From positions 11,533,186 through 11,597,185 of the forward strand of contig NC_087069.1 in assembly GCF_963678635.1 (NCBI RefSeq): 64,000 nt of DNA, given 5' to 3'. Of this stretch, positions 54,844 to 64,000 are shown piece after piece. The DNA is from Symsagittifera roscoffensis. Lineage: Eukaryota; Xenacoelomorpha; Acoela; Convolutidae. Position 1 is the first letter of the stretch, and each line of letters starts with the position of its first letter. The notes under the pieces were generated by a model that saw nothing but the letters and a program-made list of their open reading frames with translations, did no database searches and was not told the DNA's origin. The translations under genes were made by a program, and so were the position numbers.

Positions 54844-57800
54844 CGAAACTCCAGATGATGATGAAATCTTTCCTTTTATAGTAGATGCAACCACTGATAG
54901 AGGACAGCATATATTTTGCAAAAATTTACTCTTAAATTTATTTGAACCCGGAATAAGTCCATGTAAAACAGAGTTCCCAGATGTAAAAATCAAAAGACAA
55001 ATCATAGACCACTACCTAAAAGATATATGCAACATAACACAACAGTATGGAATCTACTCCATAGAATTCACCTCACCAAACCATAATCATAGAAAATATA
55101 CAATTCAAACAGACGATCTTGATTTAGAATTTTCAAACGTTTTTTCAGAATATATAAAAAGCATTCAATACCATAACTCACAAAGAGCAAACTCCATTTT
55201 CACTAATGAAGTTTTCGCAATAATATATAGTTATATTTCGATATTAGAAAACGAAATCCCAATAACAAATGTCTCACCGACAGAAACATCTAAACATTTA
55301 AGAGTACGACATGAAATCACACTACTCTCTAGTTATTTAAACATTATTAAAGAAAATTTCACGAAAGACGACGTTTCACAACATACAAAACACGATCTAC
55401 AAAAAATTTTGGCATGGTTCATAATAGATTATTTCACACACAATATTGATTTAATTGCTCAAGCAAGAAAAAATTTTAGACCCCAAAACTCGAACGATGA
55501 TACCGCTATCACAGAACAATCAGACTATGTTTGGGACCCCGAATGGTCTCATCCCGCATTTATAAGCTTCCCACAATCAATCTCAAGTCAAGCAATAAGT
55601 ACGATATCTTACATAAGAGATTATGTAAAAGTAGAACCATTAACCATTGATGCAACACCATTAAACTATAATACATTTTTGCCCGATACACAAAATAATA
55701 GTTTAAACTCTACAGTCATACACAATGAAAACCTCAATGGAACTAGGAATCTTACTCAACAAGATATCCAGACACCATCACACTTCATAAATGAAGAAGT
55801 TGTACACACAACAACTACACAACAAAGTATTTCACCAATACACCCAAATTTAACAACACCAAGAAATACAAATCCTTCACAAACACAAGTAACCTTACAA
55901 TCAACCGTTAAACCTTCGGTTGCTCCAAAATATTCACATATGGATTACCAAACATACAGACCCATGACAATACCATCAAAAACACGCAAAACATTCACTA
56001 GAAACAACTTTGCAGACCATAATTATAATTATACACATCCTTCAAAAACAAATTACCAACCACGAAGAAATTTTAACCAGTATACAAGATCTCGAAACTG
56101 GGATAACCCAATGAACCAACCTAATTCAATAAATTTCCAAACAAATCCTCCACAGGATCACAGTGAAAATTACCCATTTTTTCAACAAAATAAAAATAAA
56201 AAACAGACATCTTATCAAATGGATTATTTATCCTCAGATGATGATTTCTTACAACCAGACATATTTGCACCATATACTCAAGAATATCGTAGACAAGGAA
56301 TACAGAAAACACGTACAAATCATAGAAATTTTTCTCCACAACCGATAGATACACAATATCAACAACCAATTCAGCAACAAAATCCAATTCATACACAATC
56401 TTTTCAACCAATTCAACAACAAAATCCAATGACTGCACACTCGTATCAACCATCACAAATGCAAAATGAAATACCACTCCCATATTATCTCCAACAACAT
56501 GAAATAACAAGAAACCAACTTTCAAATTTTTCTCAAATGCCAAATGCAGCAGAATCATTACAAATGACAATGAATCCATACCTTATGGGTGGATCATCAA
56601 TAACATCAAACAAACCTTTAATGGTTTTCACAGGAACAGACCCTGAATACTCTGTAGAAGATTATTTAAATGCAGTAACAGCAAACCTGATTTTAAACAT
56701 TGGACCTGAACCAATTAATACGCCACTACATCAAAACTGGATACATCGACGCACAGCGTTGATACAAACAACCTTAGATGGCGCAGCCCAAAAATGGTTT
56801 TCAGTACTACCTCCAGAAATAAAATCAAATTGGAAAAGGTTTACACAGGAATTTTCAAAAATGTTTGACTCCGAAAGAAACAAACAACAACAAAGAGTTT
56901 TATGTAATGGAATTCGCAGATTACCAAACGAAACCATCAAGCAATTAGCAGTACGAATCGAAACACTAGTTCGAAAAGCATATTCACTAAATACACACGA
57001 CTATAAAAACACAAAAATGACAGAAATCTTAATGATGACCTTAACACCACAATTAAGGAAAATAGCAATAAAAAAGAGAGCATCCCATCCTTCCTCAATT
57101 CGAGAACCCGATTTAGATTTTCGAAAACTAGTAGACAAATTAGAACAAGCAGAAATCACGATGAAACTAGAAGAAACGGAAAATCTGAAATTACAATACG
57201 TTAACAGAATTGAAACGACTCCCACTAATATAAACAATATACAGGAATCAGATACAGACCTCGTTGAGAAAATCACTGAAATACTCAATATTTATGAAAA
57301 GAACCCAAACTTTAAAGGCAAACCATCTTTCAAAAAATGGTGTAATTATTGCCGACGATACGGACATAGTATTTCCGAATGTAGACAAAAACAGCAAGAT
57401 AGTCAAAATAAACCTCACAAATACAAAGAACCAAATAAGTCATTTTATCAATATATGAAGAAAGATCAAAATCTACCGAATAAAAATGTATATAGCAACA
57501 ATAGTTCCGGAAAACCACTTCCAAACAATACAAGCTATACAAGAAATCAATCCCCATATAACTCAAGTTATAGAGGAAGATCGCCAGAACGAAGAAACAC
57601 ACAAAATTCATCACAAAATCACTACAATAGACCAAATAGTAGAAATAACTACTCCAGATCTAATTCAAACACAACACAATTTGTTTCTAGATCTAATTCC
57701 CAATCAAGAAATAGATACTATCCAAACAATTATTCACGAAACTCATCATATAATAGAAATAGAAACTATTCCAATAATCGAAATAGAAGCTATTCCAACA

Positions 57801-60800
57801 ACCGAAATCAGTATTATCCAAACAATCGATCAAGAAATAACTCATATAATAGATCAAACGGTAATTATCAAAATAGATTGCGAAATAATTCACAAAATCG
57901 ACATTCAAGTTATAATAACCGTTATAGAAATTATTCCCAATCACCACACCGGAATAATAATCACTATAATAACTCTAATAATCGTCACAGAAGTGGTACA
58001 CCTAAACATCAAAGACAAATCAATCAAGTACAGTCTAATCCAGAAACAACATCAGACCCTCCAGGTATTGATGACACAGTCACTGATACGTTACAACTCA
58101 ATCAAATAAACTGTACATCATCAGATTCAGAAAGCGATACAGAAAACACTCTTTCTATCAATACGATAAAAGTCGAAAATGACTATGAATCTGTAATATA
58201 TGAACAACCTTTTTCATCACACATATATGAAAATCAAACAGAACTTCTTCAAAATTATTACACTACACCTACACATTCCACTCCAACGACACAAGAAACA
58301 AATAGAATTAACACTACAAATCAACCCTCTGCAAATAATAACACAAAATGCTTGAACACAAACCACATCTATCAAAATATACAAAAAGAACAACCAAAAG
58401 AAAAAATTTGGACAATACCATTTCTCTTAGAAAGTCCAAGAAATAAAGAATTTCAACCACCCGATCTTGAAATTGATTTTTTAATTGATTCAGGAGCAGA
58501 ATCAAACATAATAAACATCCCCACATGGAATGAAATAAAAACTTTACACCCAAAGCTAACACCTCTTGAAACCTCCAGTAAGCTAGCAACAGCACAAGGA
58601 TCAACATTGATAAACTACGGAAAAATCCAATTATTTCTCCTCCCCACCAGAACAATGGAGCAAAGCAAATTTTTAAATAAGCCATTTAAACAAATATTCC
58701 ATATCACTGATATTAAATATAATATCTTTGGAATACCATTTATTTCGCAGTATATACCAACAATTAACATACTAAATAGTAAAATATTAATCAAAGATAA
58801 ATATACAAAAACAAAGGACACATCCTTAACATTTTTTCAAAGATTAAATAAACAACCACCATTCTTTTCAAAATTCTACCCGATATTTAACCAACAAAGA
58901 AAACACTTGAAACCACTATCAGGAAACATCTATAACTTTTCAATTAAACAAGTTCACCAATATGATAAGGAACAAAACAAACAAAGATTTTATATGTCAG
59001 ATTTTGAATTCAAACCTATTCATAAATTTTTCAAAATCACAATTTCTTCAATAAAATATTTGAAAAATTCGAATTCAGATATCATTTCCTTACATGTCTA
59101 TAACAACACACCCTACCAAGTAACATTACCTTTAGGACTTTTAGGATATTGTGAAACCAACGCTACAATATCACCAATACACGAAAAAGCCTATCGCGTA
59201 AATAATATACTCCAATTACTAGATATTTGCCAATCTACAATTCTTAATAAAGAATTATCTATAAATAATATAATAAGTAACGAAAACAGAAATACGGATT
59301 ATTTCACAAAAACTCCATATTTCAAACCTACATTCAACATAAGTAACTACACAGAGGACCAACAGAAATTTTTAACAATGTTTAATTTCCAACATTCACA
59401 AATAACACAAGACGAATTCGAAAAGTTAGCCAAACAGTTAATTAAATATTCATCGGTCTATGCAACATCCAAATTTGATGTTGGCAAAATCAGTTCATCA
59501 CTACATCTCCCGTTAAAACCAGACGCAGTTTTCAAAAAACAGAGAGCAAGTAAAGTACCAATTCACTTACATGATAAGGTAAACAGATTACTCGATATTT
59601 TAGAACAGTACAATATTATATCACCAGTTAATAAAGAAGAACAAACAAAAGGCAACACATTTATCAACCCCGTTATCATTCTAGCTAAAGGAGAATCATT
59701 AAAAATCGTTCTCGATGCTAGATACCTCAATTCACTCATAGATGAATCAAAATGTAATTGGCCCATTGAACCAATACAAGTTATTTTAACAAAAATAAAC
59801 GGCAAATACTTTACAACCGCCGATATGAATAGTGCATACAATCAAATGCCACTAGATGAACAATCACGACGTTTAACACAATTTGTTATCGGAAACCAAC
59901 AATATGAATTCAACCGCTTATTCTATGGAATATCCATAGGACCAGCAGCATTTTCAGCTTTCATGAGCAAAATTTTTAGACCACTAATACTCAAGAAAAA
60001 CGCAATCACCTATTTAGACGATGTTTTTATGCAATCACAAACAAAAGACGAGATGTTCAATGTTTTAGAAAAATATCACCAAATACTTCAGAACGAAAAT
60101 CTGAAGGCCGCCCCCGATAAATCACACTTCTTTTTGACAAGAGTTAAATTCTTAGGACATAATATAGAAAGAAAAACAATCACTCCACTGAAATCACGCA
60201 TTGACGCTATTCAAAAACTTCAACCACCAACAAATAAAAAGAAAATCCAAGAATTCCTGGGAATGTTAAATTTTTTAAGCAAATACGTTTATAAAATGCA
60301 ATTATATCTACGACCATTTTATAACATCCTTAGACAACAAAATAATTTTGAATGGAACACAGAACATCAAGCACGATTTGAAGAAATAAAGAAACTTTTA
60401 ACTGAACAAATTTCAAACACAATTCCAGACCCTAATCAACCATTTTATGCAATGTGCGATGCTTCGAACTTTGGCATCGGTGCAGCACTATTACAATCAC
60501 ATAATGGTACAAATAAAATGAACCTCATATCAGCAAATTCTCGATTATTCACTCAAGCAGAGCTACGACTCTCAACTCTAATGAGAGAATGTACAGCCAT
60601 AATATATACACTGACAGAATATGAATTTCTGATACTTGGATCAAAACATCCCACAGTTCTTTTCACAGACCATAAACCAATCATCTTTCTTTTTACACAA
60701 AAATCTAATCCAAACCACCGAGTTTACAGATTTCAACTAATTCTAATGAAATTTCCAAACTTACATATAGTTTGGACTGCAGGAAAAAATCTTGCATTAC

Positions 60801-63031
60801 CAGACACCTTAAGTCGAAATACACCACCTGAATTACTTACACGCAAAACAACAGTTGAAATACCCAAAAACATAAAATTCTACCTTGCAGAAAACGAAAC
60901 ATCACCCCAATTGGAATGCAAATATGCAGTAAAAACTGATATTGAACAATCACAAATAAATAGTTTACAACATTTCCCACTTTATTTAGATTGTCAAAAT
61001 AATCATTATGAAGTTGATCTACTTGGAACATCAACTTTCAAACCAATCCCATATTCTCAATGGATAAAAAATAACACCCAACAAAAACGAACAAAACAAC
61101 ACCAAACTAAAAAAGACCATTTTCCACTAATTGAAAAAGAAAATTTAACTGATAAAGTAAATTTATCAGGACCACAAACAAACGATTCAAAATACACAAT
61201 AAATCAAGTTTTTGACCTCCACGACCCACTTGATACAATACCCTTATCTAAATTCGAAATTGAAAACATTTTTCTCCCTCCAACAGAAACAATTACAATT
61301 TCAACACTAAAACAATATCAAAATCTTGACCCAATAATTCGACAACTAAAATCATGGCACAAATATAAAACTAAACCTATCAAGGCAGATTCAAACATTC
61401 TAGGCAACAAAACACTCCTCCGATACTTTCGCAAATTTAATAACACAACAATTAATGAAACTACAGACCTTTTAGACTATAACTTAAATGAATCTACAGT
61501 CCCCTGTCTCCCTTTAAGTATGATTCTCATAGCTTTTAATATTTCACATACACAAAATATTAAAGGACATTCTGGATCAGAAAAAACATATTCAAACTTT
61601 ATACAAAATTTTTACTTCCCAAATGCACCAATTTGGATAAAAGTACTATGCAATGATTGTATAGTATGTCAACTAAATAAACCTTACCCAAACCAAAAAC
61701 AAATAGCACAAAAACAAGATTTTAAAGGACAAAGCTTGTACTTTAACCACCGTATCTCATTTGATACTAAAGGCCCAATTTCACCCTCATCAGAAGGAAA
61801 CTCCTACATTATGGTAATTGTTGACGCATACACACACTACGTAGCACTTAACCCAGTACCACATTGTAACGCTTATTATGCGTATACAACACTTTATGAA
61901 CACTGGATAGCAAAATTTGGACTACCAGAAATTTTAGTCACAGACAACGGTACAGAATTCATAAATAATGAAATTATCACACTATGTCATTTATATAACA
62001 TTAAACACAAACCACGTACATCTCATGCACCTTGGACAAACGGCTTAGTCGAAGGTATGAACCGTTCATTACAAGAATATCTTAGATGTATCATCAACGG
62101 AAATGATACAAAATATACCGAATGGTCAGCAGATGTAAAATTATTTCCCTTAGCATATAATTCACAAATTACGACAATTCTAGGAATGTCACCATACGAA
62201 ATGGTTTTTAACCAAAAGCCACGCAAACCAATAATGTTTACAGCAAATTCTCATAAAAACGCACAAGGTTATTGTCAACCAAATAAAGACTCAATTTGTT
62301 ATAACCTACCTTTACATACACACGATGAAGATCATTTTCATCACCCACAAATTCTTAAACTAGCCTCCGGTACACACACCGAATGGATTCTAAATAGAGA
62401 TAAAAAACACAATGAAATTTATCAAAAAATAACAAAAAAGTTATTACAAAGACAAAACATTAATGAACAAATCAATTCACGTTTTACACCAGCCTCCGAA
62501 TTAAAAATTGGAACATTTGTTTTAATACCTAATTTTAATACTCAAAAAGGAATTTCTAAAAAATTACAACCCCTTCGAAAAGGACCATACCAAATAATTG
62601 CAAGACCCACTGATGTCACATATAAAATCACCGACTCAGACAAAAAAGAAATTGTTCAACACCGAAATAACCTATTACCTTATTATCCAAAAGAATACGC
62701 ACTCCGCGAACTAACTCAATTATATTCTTTTACAGGTTTAAAAGTTATTCAAAATGACCCACATACGGAAAATACCACAAAGGAACAAAATGATAACCCC
62801 ACCGAAAATCAATACACAAAACCAACCGCCACCAAAAACAAAACACAAAACCATAAAGAATCCCTAAAAGAAAGAAAAAATAGAAAAATGACCGAACAAA
62901 TAATACCCCAAGAACAAATCGACAAATCAGAAAATAGAAAAACAACAAGACACCGAAATCAGACACGTAAAAACTATAAAATATTCATCCCCCAATCTAA
63001 AATTTTAAAGAAAGTGGAATTCCAAAAGTAA
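54818..63031 (+). CDS. Gag-Pol polyprotein of element 3, single open frame of 2737 codons
   Basis: Gag residues 1 to about 870 include a Gln/Asn/Pro-rich middle, a capsid-like region at about 600-800 (FTGTDPEYSVEDYLNAVTAN, DGAAQKWFSVLPPE) and a zinc knuckle CNYCRRYGHSISEC near residue 843. An Asn/Arg/Ser/Tyr-rich tract follows (about 890-1065). The protease has FLIDSGAESNIIN near 1222. A beta-rich spacer (YNNTPYQVTLPLGLLGY) lies near 1430. Reverse transcriptase spans about 1590-1870 (TADMNSAYNQMPLD; YLDDVFMQS near 1732). RNase H has CDASNFGIGAALLQ and FTDHKPIIFLF. Integrase has an HHCC zinc finger (NDCIVCQ), FDTKGPI, TDNGTEF and LVEGMNRSL, and a GPY-type end (LRKGPYQII). A basic tail closes it. 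Gag and Pol share one frame with no shift or stop between them, as in some Ty3 relatives; products would be released by the protease. Confidence 0.93.
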   Translation: MSSTHTPGDETPDDDEIFPFIVDATTDRGQHIFCKNLLLNLFEPGISPCKTEFPDVKIKRQIIDHYLKDICNITQQYGIYSIEFTSPNHNHRKYTIQTDDLDLEFSNVFSEYIKSIQYHNSQRANSIFTNEVFAIIYSYISILENEIPITNVSPTETSKHLRVRHEITLLSSYLNIIKENFTKDDVSQHTKHDLQKILAWFIIDYFTHNIDLIAQARKNFRPQNSNDDTAITEQSDYVWDPEWSHPAFISFPQSISSQAISTISYIRDYVKVEPLTIDATPLNYNTFLPDTQNNSLNSTVIHNENLNGTRNLTQQDIQTPSHFINEEVVHTTTTQQSISPIHPNLTTPRNTNPSQTQVTLQSTVKPSVAPKYSHMDYQTYRPMTIPSKTRKTFTRNNFADHNYNYTHPSKTNYQPRRNFNQYTRSRNWDNPMNQPNSINFQTNPPQDHSENYPFFQQNKNKKQTSYQMDYLSSDDDFLQPDIFAPYTQEYRRQGIQKTRTNHRNFSPQPIDTQYQQPIQQQNPIHTQSFQPIQQQNPMTAHSYQPSQMQNEIPLPYYLQQHEITRNQLSNFSQMPNAAESLQMTMNPYLMGGSSITSNKPLMVFTGTDPEYSVEDYLNAVTANLILNIGPEPINTPLHQNWIHRRTALIQTTLDGAAQKWFSVLPPEIKSNWKRFTQEFSKMFDSERNKQQQRVLCNGIRRLPNETIKQLAVRIETLVRKAYSLNTHDYKNTKMTEILMMTLTPQLRKIAIKKRASHPSSIREPDLDFRKLVDKLEQAEITMKLEETENLKLQYVNRIETTPTNINNIQESDTDLVEKITEILNIYEKNPNFKGKPSFKKWCNYCRRYGHSISECRQKQQDSQNKPHKYKEPNKSFYQYMKKDQNLPNKNVYSNNSSGKPLPNNTSYTRNQSPYNSSYRGRSPERRNTQNSSQNHYNRPNSRNNYSRSNSNTTQFVSRSNSQSRNRYYPNNYSRNSSYNRNRNYSNNRNRSYSNNRNQYYPNNRSRNNSYNRSNGNYQNRLRNNSQNRHSSYNNRYRNYSQSPHRNNNHYNNSNNRHRSGTPKHQRQINQVQSNPETTSDPPGIDDTVTDTLQLNQINCTSSDSESDTENTLSINTIKVENDYESVIYEQPFSSHIYENQTELLQNYYTTPTHSTPTTQETNRINTTNQPSANNNTKCLNTNHIYQNIQKEQPKEKIWTIPFLLESPRNKEFQPPDLEIDFLIDSGAESNIINIPTWNEIKTLHPKLTPLETSSKLATAQGSTLINYGKIQLFLLPTRTMEQSKFLNKPFKQIFHITDIKYNIFGIPFISQYIPTINILNSKILIKDKYTKTKDTSLTFFQRLNKQPPFFSKFYPIFNQQRKHLKPLSGNIYNFSIKQVHQYDKEQNKQRFYMSDFEFKPIHKFFKITISSIKYLKNSNSDIISLHVYNNTPYQVTLPLGLLGYCETNATISPIHEKAYRVNNILQLLDICQSTILNKELSINNIISNENRNTDYFTKTPYFKPTFNISNYTEDQQKFLTMFNFQHSQITQDEFEKLAKQLIKYSSVYATSKFDVGKISSSLHLPLKPDAVFKKQRASKVPIHLHDKVNRLLDILEQYNIISPVNKEEQTKGNTFINPVIILAKGESLKIVLDARYLNSLIDESKCNWPIEPIQVILTKINGKYFTTADMNSAYNQMPLDEQSRRLTQFVIGNQQYEFNRLFYGISIGPAAFSAFMSKIFRPLILKKNAITYLDDVFMQSQTKDEMFNVLEKYHQILQNENLKAAPDKSHFFLTRVKFLGHNIERKTITPLKSRIDAIQKLQPPTNKKKIQEFLGMLNFLSKYVYKMQLYLRPFYNILRQQNNFEWNTEHQARFEEIKKLLTEQISNTIPDPNQPFYAMCDASNFGIGAALLQSHNGTNKMNLISANSRLFTQAELRLSTLMRECTAIIYTLTEYEFLILGSKHPTVLFTDHKPIIFLFTQKSNPNHRVYRFQLILMKFPNLHIVWTAGKNLALPDTLSRNTPPELLTRKTTVEIPKNIKFYLAENETSPQLECKYAVKTDIEQSQINSLQHFPLYLDCQNNHYEVDLLGTSTFKPIPYSQWIKNNTQQKRTKQHQTKKDHFPLIEKENLTDKVNLSGPQTNDSKYTINQVFDLHDPLDTIPLSKFEIENIFLPPTETITISTLKQYQNLDPIIRQLKSWHKYKTKPIKADSNILGNKTLLRYFRKFNNTTINETTDLLDYNLNESTVPCLPLSMILIAFNISHTQNIKGHSGSEKTYSNFIQNFYFPNAPIWIKVLCNDCIVCQLNKPYPNQKQIAQKQDFKGQSLYFNHRISFDTKGPISPSSEGNSYIMVIVDAYTHYVALNPVPHCNAYYAYTTLYEHWIAKFGLPEILVTDNGTEFINNEIITLCHLYNIKHKPRTSHAPWTNGLVEGMNRSLQEYLRCIINGNDTKYTEWSADVKLFPLAYNSQITTILGMSPYEMVFNQKPRKPIMFTANSHKNAQGYCQPNKDSICYNLPLHTHDEDHFHHPQILKLASGTHTEWILNRDKKHNEIYQKITKKLLQRQNINEQINSRFTPASELKIGTFVLIPNFNTQKGISKKLQPLRKGPYQIIARPTDVTYKITDSDKKEIVQHRNNLLPYYPKEYALRELTQLYSFTGLKVIQNDPHTENTTKEQNDNPTENQYTKPTATKNKTQNHKESLKERKNRKMTEQIIPQEQIDKSENRKTTRHRNQTRKNYKIFIPQSKILKKVEFQK

Positions 63032-63629
63032 TTTTAACGTTATACTTCACAATCTTGAAACCTCCGAAACATTTTTCATTTACATTTTTCAAAATAACAT
63101 GCTGACAAGTACGCAATAATTCTAGTTCAAAATAGACCAATAGGATTCATCCAATCAGTCACTTTCTCTAAATCAAACTAAGACCAATTAGACGAATAAT
63201 ATAGAACTCCAGGCACATCTATAACTATAACTTTACGACCTCCAGGTCAAAAATAAGCAAACCACTCCAACTTGACAACTAAAATAAATATCACCATAAT
63301 ACCGTACCCCTCCCTTATCTAATAACCCAAAGATCAACAATATTTCCCCAACTCAGACCACGAATACCCCCAAAACAAATTTGTTAACTTAGCCTAAAGT
63401 AACAAAATGCACATTTTAATTAGCCTAAAGTATAAAGATCTCACCATACCCCGGATCATTTGACAAACAAAAATAAAGAAAAAGACGACCTCCCGATCAA
63501 CATAAAAATTGCCCCCAACAATTTTTTACAAAATTCAACCCACTTGTCAAAAAACTAATAAATAATCCGACCACACTTGAAAATCGCCCCAAACAGCAAA
63601 AAATATTCGACCAAGAGATCATTTCTTAA
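63032..63629 (+). other. Post-pol spacer of element 3
   Basis: About 600 bases of A/C-rich non-coding sequence. It holds two near-copies of TTAGCCTAAAGTA about 32 bases apart (near 63390 and 63420). No frame above 50 codons is supportable. A spliced downstream message could be the reason for its length, but no clear acceptor is seen here. Confidence 0.35.
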
Positions 63630-63860
63630 ATGCTCTTCTCTCAAACAGTTACTCAAATACTCATAAACCTTAAAACTTTTTTTACAATACTTGAAACCTT
63701 TATAATATTTCTTTTTGATATACTTGAATCTTTTCTAATAATCCTAATCATTTTTTGTAACATTTTTTTAATTTTCTACACTATATTCGAACTATTTCTC
63801 CAACTTTCCAAAACCCTTGATTATATCCACAGGTACGATTCATATAACTTGTCTAAATGA
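63630..63860 (+). CDS. 76-codon hydrophobic frame after pol in element 3
   Basis: Product MLFSQTVTQILINLKTFFTI... is almost entirely Ile, Leu, Phe and Thr through residue 60, enough for one or two membrane passes, then a short polar end (LDYIHRYDSYNLSK). Its stop TGA overlaps the next ATG as ATGA at 63857-63860. Could be a membrane accessory protein or the start of an envelope-type region; low G content also makes chance hydrophobic frames easier here. Confidence 0.35.
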   Translation: MLFSQTVTQILINLKTFFTILETFIIFLFDILESFLIILIIFCNIFLIFYTIFELFLQLSKTLDYIHRYDSYNLSK

Positions 63861-64000
63861 TACGAACAATTTTCAGTAGAACTGATATTTTTTTCTTGTT
63901 TGTAATAATCATAGCATTCTTATCATCCCTCATTTTGACCATATGTAAATGTATAAAGAAAGCAATCATCACATTTGCCCTAGCTTATTATGCGTATACA
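63857..64000 (+). CDS. Hydrophobic frame running off the window (element 3)
   Basis: Opens MIRTIFSRTDIFFLFVIIIA and continues with a membrane-spanning stretch, a Cys/Lys motif (ICKCIKKA) and then open to the last base. At least 48 codons. Position after pol and the hydrophobic head fit an envelope-like or other membrane protein, but the rest lies outside the window so the family cannot be judged. Confidence 0.35.
   Translation, partial: MIRTIFSRTDIFFLFVIIIAFLSSLILTICKCIKKAIITFALAYYAYT

Larger units (their letters stand above)
52824..64000 (+). mobile_element. Ty3-like LTR retroelement, element 3 (looks whole; 3' end outside window)
   Basis: A long retroelement with a single uninterrupted Gag-Pol frame (54818-63031) in Ty3 domain order, a basic overlapping frame before gag, and hydrophobic frames after pol. 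The 3' LTR is not in the window, so full length, LTR divergence and target duplication cannot be read and the age is unknown. Intact 8.2-kb coding capacity suggests a recent insertion. The plus strand is markedly poor in G and rich in A and C over the whole element, unlike elements 1 and 2. It is not closely related to elements 1 and 2. Env-bearing relatives exist in this superfamily, but an envelope protein is not demonstrated here. Confidence 0.88.

Noticed and set aside
57486-58109. A 207-codon Ile/Thr-rich frame overlapping the Asn/Arg/Ser-rich tract of Gag in element 3
   Set aside because: It follows directly from the repetitive AAT/AGA/TCA codon usage read one base over; no motif, and it is nested in a well-supported frame.
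63032-64000. Calling a definite envelope gene in element 3
   Set aside because: Only short hydrophobic frames are visible and the downstream part lies outside the window; hydrophobicity alone is not enough.

Overview
The window is repeat-dense, AT-rich DNA from an invertebrate animal, though I cannot name the taxon. The eukaryotic signs are spliced-gene style 3' splice sites, AATAAA polyadenylation signals, hAT-like MITEs with 8-bp target duplications, a SINE candidate, Ty3/mdg4 (gypsy) and BEL/Pao LTR retrotransposons, and a relic of a Polinton-type DNA polymerase B. I see no tRNA, rRNA or CRISPR array. Only two ordinary host genes are supportable: a small protein with a C-terminal J domain (21963-22343, +) and a secreted acidic protein with nineteen xxPG tetrapeptides (44041-44745, +).

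Layout. 0-5.6 kb is a MITE nursery. It holds about ten copies of two related short families starting GGCTCTTTT, some carried in a 1.25-kb-spaced segmental duplication, followed by a field of TAATCGATTA-like palindromes. 6676-12749 is a complete-length Ty3-like LTR element with apparently identical 213-bp LTRs and a 5-bp target duplication; its coding region is interrupted. 13.49-17.06 kb is a four-unit tandem array of 855-bp repeats with a 179-bp SINE-like insertion in the last unit. 17.74-18.14 kb holds foldback repeats and the end of a CCCGGG-tipped element. 18.1-21.9 kb shows no gene. The J-domain gene follows, then two or three copies of a ~530-bp dispersed repeat with a terminal hairpin.

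25.4-43 kb is dominated by three old, broken BEL/Pao copies, all on the minus strand. The middle one was split by a second Ty3-like element (30816-36968, 208-bp LTRs about 2.4% diverged). A 689-bp CCCGGG-tipped element full of palindromes (38687-39375) lies between the second and third BEL copies.

43.7-52.3 kb holds the secreted-repeat gene with a MITE just upstream, a tandem array of the ~530-bp repeat in reverse orientation, another MITE, and a heavily decayed Polinton-type DNA polymerase B relic interrupted by a duplicated minisatellite-bearing segment.

From about 52.8 kb to the window end lies a third Ty3-like element that looks whole as far as it is visible. It has one uninterrupted 2737-codon Gag-Pol frame, a basic 155-codon frame that overlaps the start of gag, and two strongly hydrophobic short frames after pol, the last running off the window. 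This architecture, on a strikingly G-poor strand, is the most unusual thing here. The second notable design is shared by the two other Ty3-like elements: their gag start codon is fused to the primer-binding site, so the PBS itself encodes Met-Ala-Gln.
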